A stretch of 43,417 bases of DNA from Bacillota bacterium. Its GTDB lineage: Bacteria; Bacillota; Clostridia; Acetivibrionales; DTU013. Below the pieces are notes generated by a model. The model saw nothing but the letters and a program-made list of their open reading frames with translations. It was not told the DNA's origin and did not search any database. Position 1 is the first letter of the stretch. Each line of letters begins with the position of its first letter. The DNA lies in assembly GCA_023412665.1 (NCBI GenBank), contig JAEZCA010000026.1:1-43417 (forward strand), in the 5' to 3' direction. Below are positions 8,334 to 17,491 of this stretch, piece after piece. The translations under genes were made by a program, and so were the position numbers.

Positions 8334-10961
8334 TTAAATTCTGCCCAATATATACCTGAATACAAAATATTTGAATTTACCCATATTGATTTTGATTTCA
8401 CTCAGGAACCCCTGATAGAAATCGGAATACAGCAGCTTCTCCTTCTCCGCGATTTCATTTTGACTGTATCTTGATTTCACGAATATATCGGTGATCACTC
8501 TGAACCTGACCGGACTGAAAAACAGCGTGGAATCAATTCTTTCCGAATACTGGTATGGTGTTTCTGAAGGCATGAGTGCAAGTCCGTGCAGCTTCAACAC
8601 CTTTAAATAATAGTCATAGGATTTTAGTATGCACTCCCTGACGGGAAGATTGATTATCCTGAATATTTTGATCTTACTTCTGAGTATGTTGAAAAAAATC
8701 AGCAGAAGCAAAAATGCAGTGAGTGAAGCAAAACAGATAAGTATGATCTCTGAAGCAGAAGGGCCTTCTTCAGTTTCAACTGTACCAATATCGATCACTT
8801 CGCCGGAATTCATCTGACTGTAGTATTTCATCATCATTTCCATATAATCCTGATACTGCGGATCATAGCTCTGGCTGTAAGATACCTGTTCAGGAACTTG
8901 TACAGTGTAAAAGGCAGACCTGAAGGGTGAGGTAGGTTCAAATGGCAGCCAGCCATATCCCTCAAAATATATCTCCACCCAGGCATGGGCTTGCATATTT
9001 GTAACGATATACATATTGTTGTAGTCCTCGACAGGATCGGGCGGTAGCATGTATCCTTCCACATACCTTGCCGGAAGGCCTGCGCATCTGGCGAGTATTG
9101 TCATGGCGGATGCAAAATAAGTGCAGTAGCCTTCTGTCTGGTCAAACAGGAAATAGTCGACAAAATCCCTGTCACGTGGGACAGGCGGAACATCAAGATT
9201 ATATGAGTAATTTGCTGCAAGGTATTTCTCTATGGCTTTTGCTTTATCAAAGTTGTTATCGGCCGATGCCGTCAGTGATGCTGCAAGATCCTTTACCCTC
9301 TGGGGCAGCAGTTCAGGAAGCTGAAGATATTTTTCATATACCTGCTTGCTGCTTTCGTTTAAAGCCTGTAATTCTTTAAGCATTTCATACCTTTTTATCT
9401 CTTTAAAGCTATTTGCAGCAACAGTTGATTGATATACAGTATCAGTATTAGTATCAGTATCAGTGACAGTAATAGTATCAGTAGTAACATCAGTGGCAGT
9501 ATCAGTAGCAGTGACAGTAATAGTATCAGTAGTAGCATCAGTGGCAGTATCAGTGGCAGTATCAGTATCATTGTCCACGGATGCATCACTCTGACCGGAT
9601 GTCTCTTCAGGCGGCTGCAGGCTTGTAAATATATACAGGAAAGGCTCAGGATCATAGTAGGATGGGAACTTCAGCTTCTGTATATACTCCTCATACAAAC
9701 CTTTTTTACTTTTTCGCATCAGATCTTCAAATTCCACGCTCATTCTCGGCACATAAGCTTTCATACTGTATTGATAGTCTTTTTTAAGTCTGGTGTCAGA
9801 GGAAATATCGCCTGTATCACTCATGCGTGCTGATATTTCATAGGTGATACTGTTAAACTCCTTGATTTTTGACGGTTTAAAAAGCGATTTTGTCTTGAGA
9901 TTGAGAAAATCTACATATATCTGGTCTGAATCAAAATAATCATTGAAGTAGTTTTCTTTGCCGGTCAGTATTTTCATTCCCGTCAACATTTCCGCAGTGT
10001 CATCATAAATGCCGGTAAAGTGGACATCCAGCGGATTCAGCTCTTCATTGCTGTTATTCCACATATTCCCGGTATACACATCTCTTGACACACCGCTGAG
10101 ATACACCCTTTTATTTGCATAAACTCTCAATACGTTCTTTCTGTCCAGTCTAACCCTGCCGCCAAGGAATTGACTGCTTTCTCCGAAGCCGGAGGTCGCT
10201 GAAAGAGAGAAGTAATCAAATGCCTCATAATCAAACTTTTTTTGAATGTAGTTGTATACAGAAATGACCTTCCGATCCAACCAGTTCCAGGTGATAGGCC
10301 TTTCGCTGGCATGTATAGACATTGACAGGCCGATGATCAGAATACTTACCGGGATGCTCCACATTATTAAAGTACCGGGCTTTGCGTATTCGTTTTTCTC
10401 CTTTGAGGCTTTAATGCTGAATACATATTTCAGATATGACATAAGAACCGCAAGCAAAAAGAGATAAAACGGCGTATTACTGTTTGTTATCCTGTATGAA
10501 GCCTGAAAACCGAACAAACCCATTCCGCCGATCAATATCACAAAAAAATTGAATTTCTTTATTGTGAAAATATATGATAGCGTTGAAATTATTACGCACA
10601 GCAGTATGACAGTAATTTTTTCGAATAACGGCTCTGGATAATAAGGATACATGACGTAATCATAGAGCCATAATGCATATTTACTGATGGATTCGGCGAT
10701 ATTTTCAATACCCGCAAGGAATAATACATAAGCCGCACCGACAACAAATACAGCGCTTAGTACTATTGTCGATACAATGGATGTCTTTCTGTTATAAAAC
10801 AATAAATACAATGCTGCAGTGCAAAGCACTGTGATCAGCAGCATTTCTGCAAGCGGATAAGCTATGCAGAGTGATGACGATGTAAGAGCATAAGTCAGGC
10901 TGAATGCCACAAGTATGGATAGAAAAATATCTGGTATTTTATTAAGTATTGCCTTTATCAT
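8334..10961 (-). CDS. Membrane transglutaminase-like protein (TgpA type)
   Basis: The 875-residue protein has about six N-terminal membrane segments (residues 10-215), a large extracytoplasmic region, a transglutaminase core, and a further membrane segment near residues 725-750 with a cytoplasmic tail. The catalytic Cys is in EGYCTYFASAM (C613) and the His in AHAWVE (H659). The acidic position is Glu in PFEPTSP (E675), where Asp is also common. Residues 463-508 are a Thr/Asp-rich low-complexity linker encoded by a tandem DNA repeat. RBS GGGGGGTG precedes the ATG by 7 bases. It follows moxR and the DUF58 gene, the standard cassette linked to cell-envelope or peptide cross-linking functions. 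The substrate is unknown. Confidence 0.9.
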   Translation of the reverse strand: MIKAILNKIPDIFLSILVAFSLTYALTSSSLCIAYPLAEMLLITVLCTAALYLLFYNRKTSIVSTIVLSAVFVVGAAYVLFLAGIENIAESISKYALWLYDYVMYPYYPEPLFEKITVILLCVIISTLSYIFTIKKFNFFVILIGGMGLFGFQASYRITNSNTPFYLFLLAVLMSYLKYVFSIKASKEKNEYAKPGTLIMWSIPVSILIIGLSMSIHASERPITWNWLDRKVISVYNYIQKKFDYEAFDYFSLSATSGFGESSQFLGGRVRLDRKNVLRVYANKRVYLSGVSRDVYTGNMWNNSNEELNPLDVHFTGIYDDTAEMLTGMKILTGKENYFNDYFDSDQIYVDFLNLKTKSLFKPSKIKEFNSITYEISARMSDTGDISSDTRLKKDYQYSMKAYVPRMSVEFEDLMRKSKKGLYEEYIQKLKFPSYYDPEPFLYIFTSLQPPEETSGQSDASVDNDTDTATDTATDATTDTITVTATDTATDVTTDTITVTDTDTNTDTVYQSTVAANSFKEIKRYEMLKELQALNESSKQVYEKYLQLPELLPQRVKDLAASLTASADNNFDKAKAIEKYLAANYSYNLDVPPVPRDRDFVDYFLFDQTEGYCTYFASAMTILARCAGLPARYVEGYMLPPDPVEDYNNMYIVTNMQAHAWVEIYFEGYGWLPFEPTSPFRSAFYTVQVPEQVSYSQSYDPQYQDYMEMMMKYYSQMNSGEVIDIGTVETEEGPSASEIILICFASLTAFLLLLIFFNILRSKIKIFRIINLPVRECILKSYDYYLKVLKLHGLALMPSETPYQYSERIDSTLFFSPVRFRVITDIFVKSRYSQNEIAEKEKLLYSDFYQGFLSEIKINMGKFKYFVFRYILGRI
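9462..9557 (+). repeat. 48-bp tandem repeat inside the transglutaminase gene
   Basis: Two adjacent 48-base units (9462-9509 and 9510-9557) differ at only two positions. Each encodes a 16-residue Thr/Asp unit (ATDTATD-A/V-TTDTITVT) in the linker of the minus-strand transglutaminase. Each unit is itself made of degenerate CAGTAT/CAGTGG hexamers, which continue to about 9438 and 9569. The array is in frame and likely varies in copy number by slippage. Confidence 0.9.
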
Positions 10962-10982
10962 CTTTTCACACCCCCCATGCTT

Positions 10983-12182
10983 CTAATATTCCAAAATTTC
11001 CTTGATATCGTCATCTATTTCTATCTTGTAGCTGTTGATGCCGATTTCAGGCAGAGAATCCAGTATATTTTTTGTATCACTGCTTTTAATGCCTGTTATT
11101 TTTTCAGGTGAAATGTATACCAGACTGACGTCATAGCCGGAGTTCAAGGTTTTATGAAGCTGGTCGTACAGGTCATAGTCCAGATTTGATGTGAAAATGA
11201 CCACACTGGTGCTTCTAATGGCATTAATGGTATAAATCTCGAGCAGATCCCTTACCGGCACATTGTCGCTGAATTTAACCTTGGCAAGTACTTCATAAAT
11301 CTCATTGAACATTTGATGGTTCTTGGCATGGATATTTTGCAATCCACCGCTGAAGAAAGCAAGACTGACCGGTATCCATTTGCTAAGGCAGTAGTACAGG
11401 ACTGCTACAGCAGATTCGATAAGTTTGTCTTCAATGATAATGTTCTCTCCCGGAGTAAAATTGTTTTTCTGCAGGTCAAGCAGCATCAGAGTGTTTGCTT
11501 CCGAGGTGCTCTGGAATTTTTTGACCATCAGCTCCTGGGCTCTGGCTGTCAGCTTCCAGTGTATCCTCTTTAAATTATCGCCATACTGATATTTCCTGAC
11601 ATCGCTTATGGTGGTCATGTCTTCGTCCCTGGAATTCATCATTGAATGGGACTCGGACATAAAGTCAGTCTTCAGCAGGAATTTTTTAAGATAAACTATA
11701 CGCGGATAAACTGTAACGTATTTTGGTTCGAAGATGTTATATCTGAATCTGAAGAGACCGAAAAAGTCTTCTAATACAACCGAGTTTATGCCTACCTCAT
11801 AATTCCCCCTGTAATTGCATTTGAGTTCAAATGAATAATTCCTTCCGGAAAAAGGAGTAAGGGAGAAATTCTCTACATGCACCTGATTTTCAAATATTGT
11901 CTGCGAACCATAAAATGAGACCTTTATATAAGGGTAAATAAAGAAATCCTCATTGTTAATACTGAAGATGAAGTTTATTCTATCACCCTTTGTAACAAAC
12001 TTTTTGTCCAGTTCCTGCCCATATTTGAAGCGAAAGTATATCACGGCCATATATGCCAGTGAAACAACAGGCAGCAGAATGACCGTATAAAGCATCATAT
12101 ATGGTATTTTTCCGCCGTTGAAATAGGTGAATACCAATGCTGATATAAAGAGGCACAGGTAAAGTAGTCTACTTTTTTTCAT
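10983..12182 (-). CDS. DUF58 domain membrane-anchored protein
   Basis: The 399-residue protein has two N-terminal hydrophobic helices (about residues 5-50). A beta-rich region follows, then the DUF58 signature RKYQYGDNLKRIHWKLTAR near residue 200 and a von Willebrand A-like C-terminal half. DUF58 proteins accompany MoxR ATPases and are thought to act as their partners in assembling or activating envelope or secreted complexes; the molecular role is not established. The ATG at 12182 is preferred over the in-frame ATG at 12203 because a GTGGTGG site lies before it and the membrane helix starts directly after. It overlaps the moxR 3' end by 14 bases, so coupling is likely. The transglutaminase follows 21 bases downstream. 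Confidence 0.88.
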   Translation of the reverse strand: MKKSRLLYLCLFISALVFTYFNGGKIPYMMLYTVILLPVVSLAYMAVIYFRFKYGQELDKKFVTKGDRINFIFSINNEDFFIYPYIKVSFYGSQTIFENQVHVENFSLTPFSGRNYSFELKCNYRGNYEVGINSVVLEDFFGLFRFRYNIFEPKYVTVYPRIVYLKKFLLKTDFMSESHSMMNSRDEDMTTISDVRKYQYGDNLKRIHWKLTARAQELMVKKFQSTSEANTLMLLDLQKNNFTPGENIIIEDKLIESAVAVLYYCLSKWIPVSLAFFSGGLQNIHAKNHQMFNEIYEVLAKVKFSDNVPVRDLLEIYTINAIRSTSVVIFTSNLDYDLYDQLHKTLNSGYDVSLVYISPEKITGIKSSDTKNILDSLPEIGINSYKIEIDDDIKEILEY

Positions 12183-13125
12183 GTTGTACCACCACTGGAA
12201 CATTAATCCTTGATATAATGGAATTCAATATTTCCTCAGGATTGATCTTCTTGAGTTTTGCTTCCTGCTTCAACATAAGCCTGTGGGACAATACGGGTAT
12301 GACCATTTTCTTGATGTCATCCGGAAGGACATAATTACGTCCGTTATAAAATGCCCATGCCTGAGATGCCCGGAACAGAGCCAGTGAGCCTCTCGGACTT
12401 GAGCCGAGTGTCACATCCTGGTGTTTTCTGGTCTGGCTGACTATCTCAACTATATAATTGCTCAGGCTCTTATCCATGTGAACGTTCTTGATTTCTTCCT
12501 GCAGGGCAATTATATCTGCGCTTTCGGCCACCGGCACAAGCTTTTCGATAGGATTAGTGAACTGGAACTTGGAGAGGATATAGCTTTCCTCCGTATTGGT
12601 TGGATATCCTATTGATATTTTCATAAAAAAGCGGTCGATCTGGGCTTCGGGAAGAGGATAGGTACCGAGGTATTCGACAGGATTTTGTGTTGCCAGCACC
12701 ATAAAAGGCCTGGGGACCTTGTAGGTTATTCCGTCCACAGTCACCTGATACTCTTCCATAACTTCAAGAAGGCTTGCCTGTGTTTTGGGAGACGTCCTGT
12801 TTATCTCATCTGCGAGGATTATCTGACTCATGACGGCACCGGGTCTGTATTCAAAGTCCCCTGTTTTCTGATTGTATATGGAAAAGCCCGTTATATCGGA
12901 AGGGAGTATGTCCGGTGTGAATTGTATCCTTCTGAAGGAAGCGTTGACGGATTTGGCCAGGGCAGATACAAGGCTGGTCTTACCAACGCCAGGAACATCT
13001 TCTATCAGCACATGACCGTTGCATATCAATGAAATTGCAGCCAGTTCTATGGCATAGCGCTTTCCAATAATAACATTTTCGACATTGTCAATTATGTTTT
13101 TAAGTATCCCCACTGAATCATTCAT
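12169..13125 (-). CDS. MoxR-family AAA+ ATPase
   Basis: The 318-residue protein is a full-length MoxR ATPase (AAA_3). Walker A is GVPGVGKTS (about residues 44-52). Walker B with the family's extended motif is ILADEINRTSPKTQASLLE (about 106-124), and sensor 1 is VLATQNPVEYLG. The lid domain lies in the last 100 residues. MoxR proteins act as chaperone-like ATPases on VWA- or DUF58-containing partners, which fits the next gene. GAGGGGG lies 10 bases before the ATG. It is the first gene of the minus-strand moxR-DUF58-transglutaminase operon. Confidence 0.93.
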   Translation of the reverse strand: MNDSVGILKNIIDNVENVIIGKRYAIELAAISLICNGHVLIEDVPGVGKTSLVSALAKSVNASFRRIQFTPDILPSDITGFSIYNQKTGDFEYRPGAVMSQIILADEINRTSPKTQASLLEVMEEYQVTVDGITYKVPRPFMVLATQNPVEYLGTYPLPEAQIDRFFMKISIGYPTNTEESYILSKFQFTNPIEKLVPVAESADIIALQEEIKNVHMDKSLSNYIVEIVSQTRKHQDVTLGSSPRGSLALFRASQAWAFYNGRNYVLPDDIKKMVIPVLSHRLMLKQEAKLKKINPEEILNSIISRINVPVVVQHEKK

Positions 13126-13249
13126 AATATCCCATCCCCCTCAATTGTACTGTTTATACGATACGGCACAGCGCTTTGTTATAATACAATGATAATACAT
13201 GAAGGATGGCGAATAAAGTAGACTTTTTTAGGTCAATTGTAGTTTTTTT

Positions 13250-14212
13250 TCAACTTGCGCCGGACAGATCGAGAGTATCGATTATATCCCTGACAGATGC
13301 GGCAGATTTTCTGAAAAGGACTGTTTCTTCATTATCGAGAGGAAGATCGAGTACTCTGGAAATGCCATTGCTGTTCACCACCGTAGGAATACTCAGGCAT
13401 ACATCATTTACTCCATGCTTGTTCTCCAAAAGGCTGGATACGGTAAGTATGGAGTTTTCATCCCTTACTATAGCCTCTACTATTCTTTTCACCGCAAGCG
13501 CAACAGCATAGTAGGTGGCACCCTTTTTATCAATTATTTCGTATGCAGCGTTTCTGACATTATCATATATTTCATACCTGGAAAGCTGACCTTCGCATTT
13601 ATTGCAGCTATTGCAGTATGCTTCCATTGACATGCCTGCTATATTGGTCAGACTCCAAGCGGCTACCTCAGTATCTCCATGCTCTCCGATAATATATGCA
13701 TGCACATTGCGTGGATCGATGTTTGCATGCTGCCCTAACAGAAACCGGAACCTGGCAGTATCCAGGACCGTGCCTGAACCAATGACCTTTCCTGCCGGAA
13801 AGCCCGAAAGCTTCCAGGTCACATATGTGAGTATATCTACAGGATTTGTTACGACCAGCAGTATACAGTCATTATTGTATTTTTTGACTTCAGCTATTAT
13901 TGTTTTAAAAATGGCAGTATTCTTATGTACAAGATCGATCCTCGTCTCACCGGGCTTTTGATTTGCGCCTGCAGTTATAATTATTATATCAGAACCTGCA
14001 CAGTCACTATAGTCACCTTGACGTACTCTTACAGGTCTGACAAACTGCATACCGTGGTTCATATCCATTACTTCACCCTTAGCTTTGTCCTTATTGATAT
14101 CAATAAGGACCAGCTCTGAAACCAGTCCACTTATCATAAGAGTATAGGCGGTAGTAGAACCGACAAATCCAGCACCTATAACTGTTATCTTTTTTACCTG
14201 TCCTTCGCTCAT
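13250..14212 (-). CDS. ldh: L-lactate dehydrogenase
   Basis: The 320-residue enzyme reduces pyruvate to L-lactate with NADH in the cytoplasm. The Rossmann motif GAGFVGS is at residues 13-19. The substrate loop ANQKPGETR (residues 83-91) has Gln at the position that separates lactate from malate dehydrogenases, and catalytic His is in GEHGD (H178). LDTARF (150-155) carries the Asp partner. A CxxCxxC cluster (C200, C203, C206) is unusual for the general family. The ATG at 14212 has AAGGAG 8 bases before it; the upstream in-frame GTG is less likely. The gene is isolated, divergent from cinA and followed by moxR, so it is probably monocistronic. Confidence 0.95.
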   Translation of the reverse strand: MSEGQVKKITVIGAGFVGSTTAYTLMISGLVSELVLIDINKDKAKGEVMDMNHGMQFVRPVRVRQGDYSDCAGSDIIIITAGANQKPGETRIDLVHKNTAIFKTIIAEVKKYNNDCILLVVTNPVDILTYVTWKLSGFPAGKVIGSGTVLDTARFRFLLGQHANIDPRNVHAYIIGEHGDTEVAAWSLTNIAGMSMEAYCNSCNKCEGQLSRYEIYDNVRNAAYEIIDKKGATYYAVALAVKRIVEAIVRDENSILTVSSLLENKHGVNDVCLSIPTVVNSNGISRVLDLPLDNEETVLFRKSAASVRDIIDTLDLSGAS

Positions 14213-14273
14213 AATTACCACTCCTTGTATTGACAGCGCTGATTCATTCAGTTATATTATTTATACCCCCATG

Positions 14274-14303
14274 TTTACAATAGAATCATTCAATTGATAT
14301 AAT
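14274..14303 (+). promoter_or_regulatory. Predicted promoter reading into the cinA leader
   Basis: TTTACA (14274-14279) and TATAAT (14298-14303) are 18 bases apart. Transcription would begin near 14310, at the very edge of the structured repeat at 14306-14460, giving cinA a leader of about 268 bases. A separate minus-strand promoter for ldh must also lie in 14215-14300, but I could not place it confidently. Confidence 0.55.
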
Positions 14304-14305
14304 AT

Positions 14306-14460
14306 AACGAGGCGAAAGATGGGCCGCCTCGTTGAAACACTGCTGTATCACAAAATATCCTTTGGATATTTTGTGACTTGGTAAGAAAATTTTTCTACTA
14401 AGCGTAATTTGCGAGGCAAATTATCGCATTACAAAAATTTTCTTTGAACCGAAGTGTTAT
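14306..14460 (+). repeat. Structured repeat element, long copy, in cinA leader
   Basis: Most of the 365-base ldh-cinA gap is taken up by this palindrome-rich element. AACGAGGC (14306-14313) pairs with GCCTCGTT (14326-14333). AACACT (14336-14341) pairs with AGTGTT (14453-14458), closing a two-branch structure. Branch one is a perfect 13-bp hairpin (14348-14360 with 14364-14376). Branch two pairs 14383-14394 with 14433-14444 over 12 bases and holds an inner 8-bp hairpin (14405-14412 with 14416-14423). A shorter relative lies at 8141-8231. No ORF fits. From 14461 to the cinA RBS nothing else is seen. Confidence 0.75.
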
Positions 14461-14577
14461 TAACCAAGAGTTTATCATGTGGTGACAATTCTTAACCGGC
14501 GGAAATTAGTGTTGCGATGACAAAGCAGCTATATCCTGCTGTAAGGAATGCCGCTTTAAATTTTTAGGAGATGAATG

Positions 14578-15816
14578 ATGAAAGCAGAAATTCTTGCAGT
14601 TGGAACAGAGCTGCTGATGGGGCAGATCGCAAATACAAATGCCCAGTATATTTCTTCAAGATTGCCTGATGCGGGTATTGGAGTGTACTACCACGATGTA
14701 GTCGGCGACAATCCAGAAAGGCTCAAGCAAAGTCTGGATCTGGCGCTTTCCCGGTCTGATGTGATCATACTGACAGGAGGACTGGGTCCCACCCAGGACG
14801 ATCTTACCAAGGAAACCGTGGCGGCGGCTGTGAACCGCCAGTTGGTGCTGGACCAGGAAAGTCTTGATGTAATGGAGGAGTTCTTTAAAAAACATTGCAG
14901 AAAGATGACCCATAACAATGTCAAGCAAGCTTACTTGCCCGAAGGCTGTATCATAGTCAGAAACAGAAATGGTACAGCACCCGGATGCATAATGGAAGAT
15001 AATGGTAAAATAATAGTGATGCTTCCGGGACCTCCCTCGGAAATGAAGCCTATGTTCGAAGAAACTGTGATGCCATATTTTGCCGCAAAATCTGACTACA
15101 GGCTGGAATCAAGATTTCTGAGGATATTCGGGATCGGTGAATCCGCAGTGGAGGATATGTTGCTCGATCTCATCGAAAAACAGACCAACCCTACAATAGC
15201 GCCGTATGCAAAGGATGGAGAAGTAACTCTCAGGATAACCGCAAGGTATGATAAAAGCTGTCCGAATGAGGATTTGATCGGTCCTGTCGAGGATGAGATC
15301 AGACGCAGGCTGAGAGATGCGGTCTACAGCAATGATAACAGCAGTCTTGATGAAATAGCTGCAAGGCTGCTCATTGACAGCAAAATGACGCTGTCGATCG
15401 CCGAATCATGCACAGGAGGAATGGTTTCATCAAGACTTACCGATATGCCCGGCATTTCGGAAGTATTTGACAGAGCTATAGTAACTTACAGCAACCGAGC
15501 AAAAATGGAAGAACTCGGAGTGGCCCAGGAAACCCTCGACACATTCGGAGCAGTCAGCGAACAGACTGCCCGGGAGATGGCAGAGGGGGTCAGGCGAGTA
15601 TCGGAAACTGATATAGGCATATCTGTTACTGGTATTGCCGGACCTGGAGGAGGCTCGGAGGAAAAGCCGGTAGGCCTTGTTTACGCAGCACTTTCCCATA
15701 AGGACGGCACTGTCGTAAAAAAGCTTGATTTATGGGGCAGCCGTTCCAGGATCAGAAATGTCACATGTCTTCATGTTTTCGATATGTTAAGAAGGCACCT
15801 ATTAAAATTGATATGA
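14578..15816 (+). CDS. cinA: CinA family protein (nucleotide recycling amidohydrolase)
   Basis: The 412-residue protein has both standard parts. The N-terminal MoaB/MogA-like COG1058 domain has GTELLMGQIANTNAQ near residue 9 and TGGLGPTQDD near 64. The C-terminal CinA amidohydrolase domain has the nucleophile region AESCTGGMVSSRLT and SVTGIAGPGG. The family combines NMN deamidase and ADP-ribose pyrophosphatase-type activities for pyridine nucleotide recycling. In Gram-positives cinA often precedes recA and is linked to competence, which matches recA three genes on. AGGAG (14566-14570) is 7 bases before ATG 14578; ATG 14575 is an alternative. murJ follows after 41 bases. Confidence 0.94.
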   Translation: MKAEILAVGTELLMGQIANTNAQYISSRLPDAGIGVYYHDVVGDNPERLKQSLDLALSRSDVIILTGGLGPTQDDLTKETVAAAVNRQLVLDQESLDVMEEFFKKHCRKMTHNNVKQAYLPEGCIIVRNRNGTAPGCIMEDNGKIIVMLPGPPSEMKPMFEETVMPYFAAKSDYRLESRFLRIFGIGESAVEDMLLDLIEKQTNPTIAPYAKDGEVTLRITARYDKSCPNEDLIGPVEDEIRRRLRDAVYSNDNSSLDEIAARLLIDSKMTLSIAESCTGGMVSSRLTDMPGISEVFDRAIVTYSNRAKMEELGVAQETLDTFGAVSEQTAREMAEGVRRVSETDIGISVTGIAGPGGGSEEKPVGLVYAALSHKDGTVVKKLDLWGSRSRIRNVTCLHVFDMLRRHLLKLI

Positions 15817-15857
15817 GGTGATTATTACAACACCTCGTAAAGCGCGGAGGAATGGAT

Positions 15858-17438
15858 TTGAGAAAGACAGGGAACGGCAGCTTATCTACCGCTGCTATTA
15901 TTGTAATGTCATCCATGATCCTGAGCAGGCTTACAGGCTTCCTTCGTGAAACCATGCTTTCCTGGAAGGTCGGGCTCAGCTGGGTCCAGGACGCATATGT
16001 TGCTGCATTCACAGTTCCGGATCTCGTTTATATGCTGCTGGTAGGAGGAACAATATCGGCTGCCCTTGTTCCGTTTCTCTCGGGAAAACTGGAGAAAGGC
16101 GAAGAAAAGGAAGGCTGGCTTGCAGCGAGTTCATTTATGAATATCGTCTTATTGGGCATGGTAGTCATCTGCGTACTGGGTATAGTTTTTGCGCCGCAGA
16201 TAATACCTGTTGTGGCTCCCGGTTTTTCAGACTCAAGTCCCCAGACCCTGGAGCTGGCTGTAAAGCTCTCAAGGATACTTTTTCCTTCAGTTTCATTTAT
16301 TATGCTGGCAGGTATCTGCAACGGAGTTCTGAATTCATATAAAAAATTTGCCGCAGCAGCCTTCGGGCCTTCAATATACAATTTGGGATGTGCGATAAGT
16401 ATATTTCTTTTTGCGGACGCCGACCCCGAGAGCATGACAAAAACTGCGATTTTCGTGGCTCTGAGTGCATTCGCATACTTTCTTGTACAATTATTCTTTT
16501 CCCACAGCAAATTCAAGCTATACAAGCCAGTCATACATATTTCCGACAAAGGCTTCAAAAAGCTGTTCAGCCATGCAGTGCCCTCGCTGCTTTCCTCGTC
16601 GATAACTCAGGTCAATACAATTATTTCTACTGCGTTTGTAAGCCTTTGCGCTATTGAGGGAAGCCTTGCCGCCTTCAGAAATGCAAATACGCTGTGGCAG
16701 CTGCCGTATGGTATTTTTGCAATGGGTATAGGAACTGCAGTGCTTCCGTCTTTGTCAGGGAAATATGCTGTCGGTGAGCATGAAGAATATAAGAACCTGT
16801 TGATGAAATCGCTCACATCAGTACTGTTTCTGGCAGTTCCGTCCGCAGCAGGCTTCATAGTATTGAGGGAGGAGCTGGTACGGGCTGTTTTCAAATGGGG
16901 CGGCAGGTTCATTGAAGAGAATGTGCCTTTTGTAGCTACAATACTGGCGTTTTTTTGTTTTTCAATGATTACGCAGTCAATAGTGGCAATCATGAACCGT
17001 GCGTATTATGCCAGGCAGGATACCAGGACGCCGCTTGCTGCCGGCGTAATATCCATAATTCTGAATATTGCACTTGGAACGTTATTTTATCTTTTTACTG
17101 ATCTTGGTGCATCGGCAATGGCACTGACATACTCCATTATCAGCCTTGTAAACTCTATACTGCTGCTGATTTTTCTGCATAAAAAGATGGGAGGCATTCA
17201 CGCAGCGAGGCTTTCAAGCTTTTTTATCCGTGCGCTGCCGTCTGCTGCAGTAATGGGAGCAGCTATTATGATAATCAAGTATGTAATTCCAAACCCTGCG
17301 GAAAAATCGCTCCAGTTATTATTTTTAACAATAGAGATCATTGCAGGATCGATAATTTATATTATAATGATGTTATTGATGAAGTCAGAGGATGCAATAT
17401 ATTTGATGAAAAACATTAGGCAAAGATTAAAATTGTAA
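15858..17438 (+). CDS. murJ: Lipid II flippase MurJ
   Basis: The roughly 526-residue membrane protein belongs to the MviN/MurJ family of the MOP superfamily, which flips the peptidoglycan precursor lipid II across the cytoplasmic membrane. About 14 hydrophobic segments are visible. Family landmarks are SRLTGFLRE near residue 23, AAFTVPDLVYMLLVGG near 52, and NRAYYARQDTRTP near 375. The start is probably TTG 15858, because GGAGG (15846-15850) is 7 bases before it but only 1 base before ATG 15852. It is cotranscribed with cinA and ends 18 bases before the recA promoter. Confidence 0.92.
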   Translation: MRKTGNGSLSTAAIIVMSSMILSRLTGFLRETMLSWKVGLSWVQDAYVAAFTVPDLVYMLLVGGTISAALVPFLSGKLEKGEEKEGWLAASSFMNIVLLGMVVICVLGIVFAPQIIPVVAPGFSDSSPQTLELAVKLSRILFPSVSFIMLAGICNGVLNSYKKFAAAAFGPSIYNLGCAISIFLFADADPESMTKTAIFVALSAFAYFLVQLFFSHSKFKLYKPVIHISDKGFKKLFSHAVPSLLSSSITQVNTIISTAFVSLCAIEGSLAAFRNANTLWQLPYGIFAMGIGTAVLPSLSGKYAVGEHEEYKNLLMKSLTSVLFLAVPSAAGFIVLREELVRAVFKWGGRFIEENVPFVATILAFFCFSMITQSIVAIMNRAYYARQDTRTPLAAGVISIILNIALGTLFYLFTDLGASAMALTYSIISLVNSILLLIFLHKKMGGIHAARLSSFFIRALPSAAVMGAAIMIIKYVIPNPAEKSLQLLFLTIEIIAGSIIYIIMMLLMKSEDAIYLMKNIRQRLKL

Positions 17439-17456
17439 AAATATGTTATATAGTTA

Positions 17457-17485
17457 TTGACTCATTCAAAGAAATAATATATAAT
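17457..17485 (+). promoter_or_regulatory. recA promoter
   Basis: TTGACT (17457-17462) and TATAAT (17480-17485) are spaced 17 bases apart, a near-consensus sigma-A promoter. The start point would be near 17492, within the LexA box. Confidence 0.85.
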
Positions 17486-17491
17486 TTCATT

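Noticed and set aside
9429..9833. A 134-codon plus-strand frame with long Ser-Ile repeats
   Set aside because: It is the antisense reading of the Thr/Asp repeat region of the transglutaminase gene; the minus-strand frame has clear domains and a ribosome site.
14306..14460. Reading the structured repeat as a hammerhead or twister ribozyme
   Set aside because: GAAAC and AACACTGC fragments are suggestive, but the other invariant core segments (CTGATGA for hammerhead, the CCCAAGCCC-type loop for twister) are missing.
14222..14577. A T-box or common metabolite riboswitch in the cinA leader
   Set aside because: No T-box AGGGTGG-type sequence and no recognisable aptamer core was found; a diverged copy sits in a gene tail, which does not fit a gene-specific riboswitch.
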